Below are positions 1-5,609 of a stretch of 52,330 bases of DNA, one piece after another. Each line of letters opens with the position of its first letter. Positions within the stretch are counted from its first letter, which is position 1. Both the position numbers and the translations under genes were made by a program. The notes below the pieces were generated by a model. The model had not been told where the DNA came from and did not search any database. It worked only from the letters and a program-made list of their open reading frames with translations. The DNA comes from a virus, in IMG/VR virus record IMGVR_UViG_3300007735_000753, positions 1 to 52,330 of that record. One strand, given 5' to 3'.

Positions 1-127
1 AGGTACTCGACCTTTTTTCAGGCATAGGCGGCTTTAGCCTTGGACTAGGGCGCGCAGGAATGCAGACGGTTGCATTCTGTGAAATCGACCCGTTTTGCAG
101 GCAAGTCCTGAAAAAGCATTGGCCCCA
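1..127. repeat. Terminal direct repeat, left copy
   Basis: Bases 1-127 are identical to 52204-52330. A perfect repeat of exactly 127 bp at contig ends is what de Bruijn assemblers leave when a circular or circularly permuted molecule is cut at an arbitrary point. It lies inside the methyltransferase gene, so it is unlikely to be a biological terminal repeat. Confidence 0.95.
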
Positions 128-729
128 TGTGAAGCAATACGACGATGTGAGGACACTAACTGGTGAGCAAGTTACGCGAGAAGTTGGACCCATATCAGTG
201 TGCGTTGGGGGATATCCTTGCCAGCCATTCTCTACAGCCGGGAAGCGAGGAGGCGCGGAAGATGACCGTCACCTCTGGCCTGAGATGCGTCGGCTTGTCG
301 AAGAACTCCGGCCCTCTTGGGTCATTGGAGAAAATGTTGCTGGGCACATCAGTCTGGGCCTCGACCAAGTGCTTTTTGACCTGGACGCACTCGGCTACGC
401 CTCAAGGGCGCTTGTTATTCCGGCTGTCGCCGTCAACGCCCCACACAGACGAGACAGAGTGTGGGTTGTTGCCAACGCCTCAAGCCTCGGACTGGAAAAA
501 CAGGGGGGGGGTGGGGAAATGCGAGCGTTCAACGCAGGAAGGAAATCGGCAAGCAAATCATGCTGTCGATGGTTGCCGGTGGCCCGCTGAACCCCGTGTG
601 GGTCGAGTGGCTCCAAGGCTTCCCCAGCGGGTGGACAGACTTAAAGCCCTCGGAAATTCCGTAGTCCCCCAGGTTGTTGAACTTATCGGACGCGCAATAA
701 TGGAGGCACAGCGTGAGCAAGACAGTTGA
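3..729 (+). CDS. DNA cytosine-5 methyltransferase (Dcm-like), frame broken at a G9 tract
   Basis: C5-methyltransferase acting on phage or host DNA. The gene starts at GTG 52200, before the contig join, and continues here. Visible motifs: MKVLDLFSGIGG (I, across the join), GGYPCQPF with catalytic Cys about 75 (IV), GENV (VI), and APHRRDRVW (VIII). The frame through 590 ends out of register with the C-terminal half. Motif IX/X-like RVDRLKALGNSVVPQVV sits in the next frame and ends at 729. Reading eight instead of nine G at 503-511 joins both parts into a protein of about 244 residues. The gene follows a small membrane protein in the rightward early operon and overlaps the next gene by 17 bases. 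The break may be an assembly error, phase variation or a true mutation. Confidence 0.8.
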
Positions 730-934
730 TGATTTGATTGCGGTGTTTGAAAAGGCCCGCGCTGAAGCCGCGCCGTTTCCGCAGCATCACGAGGACGGCT
801 TGTACGCAGGCGTCACCGCTATTGTACGGGCGCTGCGGGATGAGTTCGCCGATGCCTACGAGCGTGGCTATGCTACGCACGATTTACGAAGACGATTATT
901 TGCAGTCGAAGTTCAGCAAAGCACTGGGAGGTGA
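713..934 (+). CDS. Small early protein, unknown
   Basis: A 73-residue acidic protein starting MSKTVDDLIAVFEKARAEAA, overlapping the methyltransferase end by 17 bases. I do not recognise the family. The last 16 residues are arginine-rich and look less protein-like than the next frame over the same DNA, which ends EDDYLQSKFSKALGGDA with a stop forming an ATGA overlap with the next gene at 938. A one-base error near 870-890 would join the two, so the true C-terminus is uncertain. Confidence 0.55.
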   Translation: MSKTVDDLIAVFEKARAEAAPFPQHHEDGLYAGVTAIVRALRDEFADAYERGYATHDLRRRLFAVEVQQSTGR

Positions 935-937
935 CGC

Positions 938-1234
938 ATGAGCGCCAGGGATGTGATTGCAGAAGTTATCTGCGGGAAATACCTAAGCCCCAGCGAGGGG
1001 ACGTATGACAAGGCTGACGACATGTTACGCGCCCTAGACGCTGCGGGGTATGCGGTGGTGCCGACAGTGGCGACAGATGCGATGGTAGCCGCTTGTTGTG
1101 AAACGGCTGCGGTCACGATGACAACAATGTCGATGTCGTGGACGCGTGAAGACGCAATGATGAGCATAATAGGAAATTTTGACGAAGCCGCAGTATGGGC
1201 CGCAATGCTCACAGCATCGAAGGAAACCCCATGA
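938..1234 (+). CDS. Small early protein, unknown
   Basis: A 98-residue protein with GGGAGG just upstream of ATG 938. It contains a short alpha-helical segment around ADDMLRALDAAGYAVVPT, a composition common in small accessory proteins of alphaproteobacterial phages and prophages, and a methionine/threonine-rich middle. No catalytic motif is visible. Its stop overlaps the next start as ATGA, which implies coupled translation within the rightward early operon. Confidence 0.6.
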   Translation: MSARDVIAEVICGKYLSPSEGTYDKADDMLRALDAAGYAVVPTVATDAMVAACCETAAVTMTTMSMSWTREDAMMSIIGNFDEAAVWAAMLTASKETP

Positions 1235-1416
1235 GCGAGTTAGTCGAGAAGGTGGCGAGGGCAATGAATGAGGGTGAGGATGGCGACCTATCACCCACCG
1301 ACAAATGGCTCGCCCGCGCCGCCATCGCTGCCGTGGCTGAGTGGTTCGATACTCAGGGTGACGAGCAGTGGTATCCGGGCGAGAGATTGCGCGAACAATT
1401 GGAGGGAATGAAATGA
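1231..1416 (+). CDS. Small early protein, unknown
   Basis: A 61-residue protein beginning MSELVEKVARAMNEG. The start is taken from the ATGA overlap with the upstream gene rather than a longer in-frame start at 1195. It holds the helical stretch KWLARAAIAAVAEWF. Similar short proteins with a 'KVARAM...ARAAIAAV' look are frequent in phages of Hyphomicrobiales, but I cannot assign a function. It overlaps the next gene by four bases. Confidence 0.6.
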   Translation: MSELVEKVARAMNEGEDGDLSPTDKWLARAAIAAVAEWFDTQGDEQWYPGERLREQLEGMK

Positions 1417-1685
1417 CAAACCCAATACTCTTAGGAATGGCGTGCGAGTACACGCGGAAACTGGAGCCATGTTCAGACTTGAGCGGGTTTGACCAGACCA
1501 GCGCAATGAAAGCCGCCCTTCTCTACCTCGCCGACAACGTGAGCGACGAGATGAGCATTGCGGCTGTCGTTGATTGGCAGAACGACAAAAGCGGGGAGAC
1601 GCTGCAGGAGTGGTTACAGTCCGCCATCTCCGCCGCCCTTCGCGCTGCTGCGGGTTCTACCCCAACCCCACCGGAGGTGAAGTGA
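1413..1685 (+). CDS. Small early protein, unknown
   Basis: A 90-residue protein with ATG 1413 in an ATGA overlap with the preceding stop and GGAGGG upstream. It is mixed in composition with helical segments and an alanine-rich end. No known domain is recognised. It belongs to a run of six tightly coupled small genes, which suggests one polycistronic early message. Confidence 0.6.
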   Translation: MTNPILLGMACEYTRKLEPCSDLSGFDQTSAMKAALLYLADNVSDEMSIAAVVDWQNDKSGETLQEWLQSAISAALRAAAGSTPTPPEVK

Positions 1686-1921
1686 TGAGTGATTATTACA
1701 AACTCTATCAAAAGTACGCGGACGAGGCTGACAGGCTGGCGTTGCTAGTGAGGGATCGGGACAGGCTTGTGTCAGAACTTGAGGCCGAAGCGGAGAGGCT
1801 GAAGGGGGTGCTGGCCCTGATTGCAGTTGTCGATCAGGGATGCGGCGGGAACTTGACGCCAACTGAAATGGCCACAAGCGCAATGCGTCAGGCCCGTTCA
1901 GCCCTTGAGGCAAAGCCATGA
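1685..1921 (+). CDS. Small coiled-coil protein, unknown
   Basis: A 78-residue protein starting MSDYYKLYQKYADEADRLAL. GGAGGTGA precedes ATG 1685, which overlaps the upstream TGA. Residues about 8-45 (EADRLALLVRDRDRLVSELEAEAERL) form a likely coiled coil. It may be a small adaptor or accessory protein; no function is assignable. The stop forms an ATGA overlap with the next gene. Confidence 0.6.
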   Translation: MSDYYKLYQKYADEADRLALLVRDRDRLVSELEAEAERLKGVLALIAVVDQGCGGNLTPTEMATSAMRQARSALEAKP

Positions 1922-2226
1922 GCGTTACAGAAGTAGCCAACGACTTAGTTAAGCGGTTGCGCGACGAAAGCGGCGGATGGGCGTCTGACCACGCACTTGA
2001 GGCTGCACACGCCATTGAGTTGCTAGTGTCCCGAGTAGCCGCACAAGAGATACTAATCAGCCACCTGAGAGGGCGCGGCGAAAGGTTCCGGCAGAGATTG
2101 ATAGAGCACTTCGATGACGGCAACCATATCCTCATCAGGAGAAAGCGGCGCGGGGATGACTACACAGTGGTGGACATAGGGGCAATCATAGCAGAGGCCA
2201 TCCGCTTAGCGGATGTGAGCGAATAA
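1918..2226 (+). CDS. Small early protein, unknown
   Basis: A 102-residue protein beginning MSVTEVANDLVKRLRDESGG, followed by a mostly helical segment and a basic patch RRKRRGDD. The N-terminus resembles short phage proteins of the 'VANDLVKRLR' type known in Rhizobiales phages, with no proven role. It is coupled to both neighbours by overlapping stop and start codons. Confidence 0.6.
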   Translation: MSVTEVANDLVKRLRDESGGWASDHALEAAHAIELLVSRVAAQEILISHLRGRGERFRQRLIEHFDDGNHILIRRKRRGDDYTVVDIGAIIAEAIRLADVSE

Positions 2227-2390
2227 TGAGCGGGGAACCATATCCATATCACCCCAATTGGAACGCCTTTATCTACCCAACAGCGGGTAGGTCTGCGTGG
2301 CAGTGCCCGGGATGCAAGACGTGGCACGCGCCGCACGCTGACAAGTGCGAGTGCCAGAAGGTGGCCAAGCAGCCGGAAACAAAGCCATGA
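2226..2390 (+). CDS. Small zinc-ribbon-like protein
   Basis: A 54-residue protein whose ATG (2226-2228) overlaps the upstream TAA. It carries CPGC followed about 14 residues later by CEC, with histidines between, which suggests a structural metal site. Aromatic and proline residues dominate the N-terminus. Function is unknown; the tight overlaps on both sides support a real gene. Confidence 0.5.
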   Translation: MSGEPYPYHPNWNAFIYPTAGRSAWQCPGCKTWHAPHADKCECQKVAKQPETKP

Positions 2391-2437
2391 GCGCCCCCTA
2401 CTCAGTCGCCACGCTAGCCGCCAGGTGGGGGTGTTAG
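2387..2437 (+). pseudogene. Truncated excisionase/MerR-like HTH N-terminus (16 codons)
   Basis: ATG 2387 overlaps the upstream TGA as ATGA and opens a reading frame of only 16 codons, MSAPYSVATLAARWGC, then TAG. This matches the usual first 15 or so residues of phage excisionase-type DNA-binding proteins, which continue with a recognition helix and a wing. Everything after the first helix is missing, although the gene sits where an excisionase is expected, just upstream of the integrase. I infer a remnant after internal deletion; a chance peptide is the alternative. Confidence 0.45.
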
Positions 2438-2605
2438 ATGGACAACTTGTCTAAAGCCCTTCTTGGGCTGACGCTGGCGCTTTTGGTCGCCCGGACAGCA
2501 TCCGCTGAGAGTTTATTTGGCCTGCTTGGCGATCTCGTGCTGTCGCTAAGTTGGGTCGGTTACGGTGTCTTTCACCTTGGCAGAGATCACGGGTGGTGGA
2601 GATAA
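2438..2605 (+). CDS. Small membrane protein
   Basis: A 55-residue protein starting directly after the TAG of the truncated HTH frame. Residues about 6-24 are hydrophobic (ALLGLTLALLVARTASA) and could be a signal anchor or a cleavable leader. A second hydrophobic stretch follows (LFGLLGDLVLSLSWVGYG). The stop overlaps the next ATG (TAATG). Function unknown; small membrane proteins here could act in exclusion or lysis timing. Confidence 0.5.
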   Translation: MDNLSKALLGLTLALLVARTASAESLFGLLGDLVLSLSWVGYGVFHLGRDHGWWR

Positions 2606-2772
2606 TGCAACGCCGCCCCTCATACTCTGAAGCCGACCTTCGCAGGGCCATGAGGGCCGCGCGGAAAGAAGGCTTTCAGGTGGTGGAGTTGACGCCCACG
2701 CCGGAGGGGTTGAAGATAGTCGCCCGCGTTCAGGATGGGGACGAGCGCGAGGAAGTGGGGAAGCTGGATTGA
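2605..2772 (+). CDS. Small basic protein upstream of integrase
   Basis: A 55-residue protein beginning MQRRPSYSEADLRRAMRAAR, basic and helical in the first half, followed by a beta-rich acidic end. It starts in a TAATG overlap and its stop overlaps the integrase ATG (TGATG). Short proteins of this kind often precede integrases in alphaproteobacterial prophages. It could be a small DNA-binding partner of the integrase, but that is inference from position and charge. Confidence 0.55.
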   Translation: MQRRPSYSEADLRRAMRAARKEGFQVVELTPTPEGLKIVARVQDGDEREEVGKLD

Positions 2773-3791
2773 TGCCACGCCGTTCATTCAAGAACGTGTC
2801 GAAGTTCACGGACATTCGGGGGAAGGTGCGCTGGAGGTTTCGGCGCAAGGGGCAGAAGGCGGTGTATCTGCCGGGGGGCTATGGCTCACCTGAGTTCATC
2901 AGGGCCTATGAGGACGCGGTTGCGAACAGGCCCGCCCATGCGTCACAGCGGGTATTGCCGGGGACCATTGCCGAGCTGGTGCAGGGCTACCTGTCCAGTT
3001 CCGACTATCGGCTATTGGCTGACAATACAAAGCGAACCTACCGCTACCACCTGGAACGCTTCAAGAGGGCGAACGGGGAGAAGTCCAGCAAGCAAATCAC
3101 GCCCCACAGCCTGCGGGACAAGCTGGACGGGATGGCAGACAAGCCAGCCACGGCCAACATATTCCTGAAGGTCATGAAAGCCATGTGCCGGTATGGGACC
3201 GAGCGTGGCTTGCTGAAGGTAAACCCAACCACGGGCGTCAAGCGCTTGAAGGACAAGACGGACGGGATAGCTACGTGGTCAGATGTGCAGATAGCGCAGT
3301 TCGAAAAGCGCCATTCGGTCGGGACCAAGGCTAACCTTGCCTTGCGGCTCCTGCTCTACACCGCACAGCGCAGGTCTGACGTGGTGAGGTTGGGCAGGCA
3401 GCATGAGAAGGCCGGAGCCATCCACATGAGGCAACACAAGACCGGGGCTTGGCTCATATTGCCCATTGTGCCTGAACTGCGGGAAGCATTGGACAAGACC
3501 ACAAGCGAGGGGTTGACCTACCTTGTGACGGAGTTCGGCAGACCCTTCAGTCTGGCAGGGTTCGGGAACTGGTTCAGGGACCGATGCAACGAGGCAGGGC
3601 TAAGGGGCCTCAGCGCCCACGGCTTGAGAAAGGCCGCTGCACGGCGCATGGCCGAGGCTCAAAAATCAACGCACGAAATCATGGCGATTACGGGCCACAG
3701 GTCGCTTGCCGAGGTCGAGCGATACACGCGCGCCGCAAGCCAAGAAGCCCTTGCCAAGACCGCCGCCACGGGCCTGAAGCGGGAACAATAG
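2772..3791 (+). CDS. int: Tyrosine-type site-specific integrase
   Basis: Phage integrase of 339 residues, catalysing recombination between attP and a bacterial attB. ATG 2772, overlapping the upstream TGA, is preferred to TTG 2769. It has a basic arm-binding-like N-terminus, a core-binding region at about residues 65-160, and a catalytic domain with the tetrad visible: AQRRSDVV (Arg about 200), HGLRKAAA (His283, Arg286), GHR (His309) and the nucleophile Tyr318 in VERYT. QHKTG supplies the usual beta-hairpin Lys. It lies beside a repeat-rich region at 3792-3970 that looks like attP arm sites. The gene shows the phage is temperate. Confidence 0.95.
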   Translation: MPRRSFKNVSKFTDIRGKVRWRFRRKGQKAVYLPGGYGSPEFIRAYEDAVANRPAHASQRVLPGTIAELVQGYLSSSDYRLLADNTKRTYRYHLERFKRANGEKSSKQITPHSLRDKLDGMADKPATANIFLKVMKAMCRYGTERGLLKVNPTTGVKRLKDKTDGIATWSDVQIAQFEKRHSVGTKANLALRLLLYTAQRRSDVVRLGRQHEKAGAIHMRQHKTGAWLILPIVPELREALDKTTSEGLTYLVTEFGRPFSLAGFGNWFRDRCNEAGLRGLSAHGLRKAAARRMAEAQKSTHEIMAITGHRSLAEVERYTRAASQEALAKTAATGLKREQ

Positions 3792-3819
3792 TTGGCTAAC
3801 AAATGAGCCTGTTAGCCAA
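3792..3819 (+). terminator. 10-bp perfect inverted repeat after integrase
   Basis: TTGGCTAACA and TGTTAGCCAA flank an 8-nt loop immediately after the integrase stop. It may act as a terminator, although only TTCTTC follows. The same TGGCTAAC word recurs at 3913 and 3963, so it is more likely a pair of inverted integrase or accessory-factor binding sites. Confidence 0.5.
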
Positions 3820-3970
3820 TTCTTCACCTAAGCCACTGAAATCACGAACATATATTTTAGGTTGGTGAGCCCAGATGTAAGCGACTTGTCGTTGTGCATC
3901 AACGGCTTACGCTGGCTAACACGAAATCTCAGGGCCTTGAGTTCATTGGCAGAATTCAGGAATGGCTAAC
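3792..3970 (+). promoter_or_regulatory. Putative attP arm-site region
   Basis: TGGCTAAC occurs at about 3793-3800, inverted at 3811-3818, and again at 3913-3920 and 3963-3970. Spaced direct and inverted copies of a short word next to an integrase gene are the usual layout of arm-type integrase sites. The core crossover sequence cannot be identified without a bacterial junction. Confidence 0.5.
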
Positions 3971-4036
3971 GTGTTGGGCGCATGATGCCCGTGCTTCAAA
4001 CGAAGCGACCGCGCGAGGGATTGCAGTCCCAACACG
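3970..4036 (+). other. Strongly structured non-coding segment
   Basis: An outer 9-bp inverted repeat (CGTGTTGGG at 3970, CCCAACACG at 4028) encloses smaller hairpins: GCATGATGC, GCTTC-AAAC-GAAGC, and GGGA-TTGCAG-TCCC (the last competes with the outer stem). It sits between the integrase and two tiny membrane-protein genes. It could be part of attP, a leader structure or a small RNA; nothing more can be said from sequence. Confidence 0.35.
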
Positions 4037-4066
4037 CGGTCTAACGCACACACGAGGGTCTAGCTC

Positions 4067-4171
4067 ATGCGTAACGCTGCGCTTTGCTTATTCATTTTTT
4101 CCGCCGCCATCAACACCGTCATGGTCCTGTTGGGCCTGGTGCTTATCGCGATCTGGGGGACCACCCCATGA
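4067..4171 (+). CDS. Tiny single-pass membrane protein
   Basis: A 34-residue protein almost entirely hydrophobic from Ala4 to Trp30 (ALCLFIFSAAINTVMVLLGL, then VLIAIW). The stop overlaps the next start in an ATGA, which supports translation. A GAGGG lies about 11 bases upstream of ATG 4067. Function is unknown; peptides of this size can be toxins, exclusion factors or lysis modulators. Confidence 0.45.
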   Translation: MRNAALCLFIFSAAINTVMVLLGLVLIAIWGTTP

Positions 4172-4323
4172 GCCGGGTCATCAAGCGCCCCGCGAATGGC
4201 TGGGACCGTAAGCCCAATCACCTGCTGCCCGACCTGTTCTGGTTCGTCGGGTTCGGGTTCGGGTGGGCTTGCTTCTTCAATTGGATGGCGGCTGCGCTTG
4301 ATGTCGTAGTGTCAGCGGTGTAA
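4168..4323 (+). CDS. Small membrane protein, unknown
   Basis: A 51-residue protein. ATG 4168 is chosen because it overlaps the upstream stop; a longer in-frame start at 4084 would run through the upstream gene. It has a short basic N-terminus (MSRVIKRPANGWDRKPN) and then a hydrophobic aromatic segment (LFWFVGFGFGWACFFNWMAA). Its last codons and stop lie in a 46-bp sequence that recurs at 4676-4721 on the other side of the tRNA gene. Confidence 0.5.
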   Translation: MSRVIKRPANGWDRKPNHLLPDLFWFVGFGFGWACFFNWMAAALDVVVSAV

Positions 4324-4325
4324 TC
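4280..4325 (+). repeat. 46-bp imperfect direct repeat, copy A
   Basis: Begins ATTGGATGGCGGCTGC and ends GTGTAATC. It matches 4676-4721 with roughly 85% identity and no gaps. It contains the 3' end of the small membrane-protein gene. Confidence 0.75.
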
Positions 4326-4496
4326 TTTAACCGTGGCTATGACGGTGGCGCTCACGCTTAGCGCGTGGGTGCAAGCCGAGAATATCAAGACCTGCCGACC
4401 AGCGGCCACGCGCCCGACAGGCAGTCCGGGTTGATCGCCGGGCTTTGACAACCCCCAAGACCCCGTCACTGCTTGCATACGGACTTGGAATATAGA

Positions 4497-4528
4497 CCCC
4501 AGCGACAGCCGAAAGGTCCTCGCTGGGG
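4497..4528 (+). other. 9-bp hairpin upstream of tRNA
   Basis: CCCCAGCGA and TCGCTGGGG form a perfect stem around a 14-nt loop, 10 bases before the tRNA 5' end. It may be a processing signal or a terminator for the rightward operon, but no U-run follows. The rest of 4324-4538 holds no gene I can support. Confidence 0.4.
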
Positions 4529-4538
4529 TTGCCAGTTT

Positions 4539-4614
4539 GGCGTCATAGCTCAATGGATAGAGCACGGAGATTCTACCTCCGGTGTTGTGGGTTCAAGTCC
4601 TGCTGACGCTGCCA
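4539..4614 (+). tRNA. tRNA-Arg (anticodon UCU)
   Basis: A 76-nt cloverleaf. Acceptor GGCGTCA pairs with TGACGCT (one G-U), the D stem is GCTC/GAGC, the anticodon stem is CGGAG/CTCCG with loop ATTCTAC giving UCU (reads AGA), the T stem is GTGGG/CCTGC with two wobble pairs around TTCAAGT, and CCA is encoded. AGA is rare in GC-rich alphaproteobacteria, so it may supplement phage translation. A tRNA gene near the integrase could also preserve the attachment target. Confidence 0.9.
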
Positions 4615-4628
4615 TATCGCCGATATCG

Positions 4629-4670
4629 GGCCGCTTCTCCACTTTCGACGGGAGAGAAGCGGCCTTTCCG
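4629..4670 (+). terminator. Intrinsic terminator-like hairpin after tRNA
   Basis: GGCCGCTTCTC (4629-4639) and GAGAAGCGGCC (4654-4664) form an 11-bp perfect stem, followed by TTT. It lies 14 bases after the tRNA CCA and probably ends the rightward early transcript. Confidence 0.6.
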
Positions 4671-4675
4671 ATTCG

Positions 4676-4721
4676 ATTGGATGGCGGCTGCACTTGATGT
4701 GCTGATGGCGGGGGTGTAATC
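4676..4721 (+). repeat. 46-bp imperfect direct repeat, copy B
   Basis: Second copy of the element at 4280-4325, here without the upstream coding part of the membrane-protein gene. The two copies bracket the hairpin, tRNA and terminator, which suggests that the 350-bp tRNA segment arrived by insertion or duplication. Confidence 0.7.
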
Positions 4722-4754
4722 TCTGCATCGCCTGTGCAAACGGCCTACCAAGCC

Positions 4755-4784
4755 GAAGCCGTCACTCGAAAGGGTGGCGGCTTC
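4755..4784 (+). terminator. Hairpin between convergent operons
   Basis: GAAGCCGTCAC and GTGGCGGCTTC form an 11-bp stem with one wobble pair around TCGAAAGG, followed by AGTCCGTTTTA on the plus strand. It overlaps the stop of the leftward o-spanin gene, so it probably separates the convergent early and late transcripts. Confidence 0.5.
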
Positions 4785-5052
4785 AGTCCGTTTTAGGGGC
4801 GCACTGCTCCAGCCACCAGCCTTGGAGCGCCGTGTGACGGCTTCTCAGGGCCTCAAAGCGTCCTATGTCTTGGGCATAGGCTTCGACCAGTACAGGGAGC
4901 GGTATAGGCTCTGGCAGGCTTCTAGATGCATCAAGGGGCGGCTCTGCCAGTAGCAGGCTGGGTGGCGGCTGCTGGCATGGCACCCGCTCGGAGGTCACGC
5001 AGCCCGTTAGAGACAGGAGCAGCAATGCGGCAGTCAGGCTTGTCTTGTACAT
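4783..5052 (-). CDS. Rz1-like outer-membrane lipoprotein (o-spanin)
   Basis: An 89-residue lipoprotein starting MYKTSLTAALLLLSLTGC, a signal peptide with lipobox LTGC, followed by proline-rich CQQPPPSLLLAEPP. It would sit in the outer membrane and bind the i-spanin to disrupt the outer membrane at lysis. Start 5052 is chosen because only it gives the signal peptide. The first 122 bases lie inside the Rz-like gene in another frame, the classical nested Rz/Rz1 layout. It extends past the Rz stop and is longer than typical Rz1, with a folded-looking C-terminal part. Confidence 0.85.
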   Translation of the reverse strand: MYKTSLTAALLLLSLTGCVTSERVPCQQPPPSLLLAEPPLDASRSLPEPIPLPVLVEAYAQDIGRFEALRSRHTALQGWWLEQCAPKTD

Positions 5053-5299
5053 ATTCGCGTACAGTCTTGGTGACAATTCGCACGCCGGTTCCGATGCGTG
5101 CCTCGGCTTCTGATAACTTGACTTGGAGGGCAAGGCGGTCAGCGTCCGCCCTGACCCGTCTCTGCAACTCGTTACGCAGCTCGAGTTGCAGCACTTCTGC
5201 TTGGGCGGCACGAATGCGCCACCCATTGGCATTCCACCCCAGAATGAGCAGGGACGCAGCCACGAGGCCCATCCCTGCTATCTTGAGATAGGTGAGCAT
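4931..5299 (-). CDS. Rz-like inner-membrane spanin (i-spanin)
   Basis: A 122-residue protein with one N-terminal transmembrane segment (residues about 5-23, LKIAGMGLVAASLLILGW), then a periplasmic coiled coil rich in Gln, Glu and Arg up to about residue 70 and an alanine/proline-rich end. It spans the periplasm with the nested lipoprotein to complete host lysis. ATG 5299 overlaps the last base of the holin stop. It belongs to the lysis cassette at the end of the late operon. Confidence 0.85.
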   Translation of the reverse strand: MLTYLKIAGMGLVAASLLILGWNANGWRIRAAQAEVLQLELRNELQRRVRADADRLALQVKLSEAEARIGTGVRIVTKTVREYVQDKPDCRIAAPVSNGLRDLRAGAMPAAATQPATGRAAP

Positions 5300-5535
5300 T
5301 ACTTCTTGGCCGCGATATTCGCCGGCTGGTTAGCCGCGCCAATACCGAGGGCCGCGAGAACCGTCGCATTCACCCAGTCCGGGATCGTGATGATGAAATC
5401 AACGCCGAGAGTGGGAGCCGCCGAGTTCCAGGCAGCGACGATGGCCAAGAGCAAAGCAGCAACAGCCGCCGCCTTGGTCTTCACGCCCGGGAACCAGTTC
5501 ATGGCCTGAATGATGATGTTGAGGTAGGCTTGCAT
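5299..5535 (-). CDS. Putative holin
   Basis: A 78-residue protein with AGGAG nine bases before ATG 5535. A hydrophobic segment at about 21-37 (KAAAVAALLLAIVAAWNSA) and a weaker one at about 50-70 (DWVNATVLAALGIGAANQPA) suggest a two-pass class II-like holin with a lysine-ended tail. It lies directly before the spanin pair, which supports a role in membrane permeabilisation. The assignment rests on position, size and hydropathy. Confidence 0.65.
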   Translation of the reverse strand: MQAYLNIIIQAMNWFPGVKTKAAAVAALLLAIVAAWNSAAPTLGVDFIITIPDWVNATVLAALGIGAANQPANIAAKK

Positions 5536-5550
5536 GTGTTTCTCCTGTCA

Positions 5551-5581
5551 AAAGGGAAAGGGGAGCAGTCGCCCGCTCCCC
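5551..5581 (-). terminator. Intrinsic terminator before the holin gene
   Basis: On the minus strand GGGGAGC and GCTCCCC form a 7-bp stem around an 8-nt loop, followed by TTTCCCTTTT. It would reduce read-through from the upstream genes into the holin/spanin cassette and may help time lysis. Confidence 0.6.
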
Positions 5582-5609
5582 ACCCGTCAATTAAAGGCCC
5601 CTAGTCGGA

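Noticed and set aside
1-127. Direct terminal repeat considered as a T7-like biological end
   Set aside because: It lies inside a methyltransferase gene and equals a standard k-mer length, so contig closure is a better explanation.
4445-4496. TTGACA (4445) and TATAGA (4491) considered as a tRNA promoter
   Set aside because: The two boxes are about 40 bases apart, far beyond a functional spacer.
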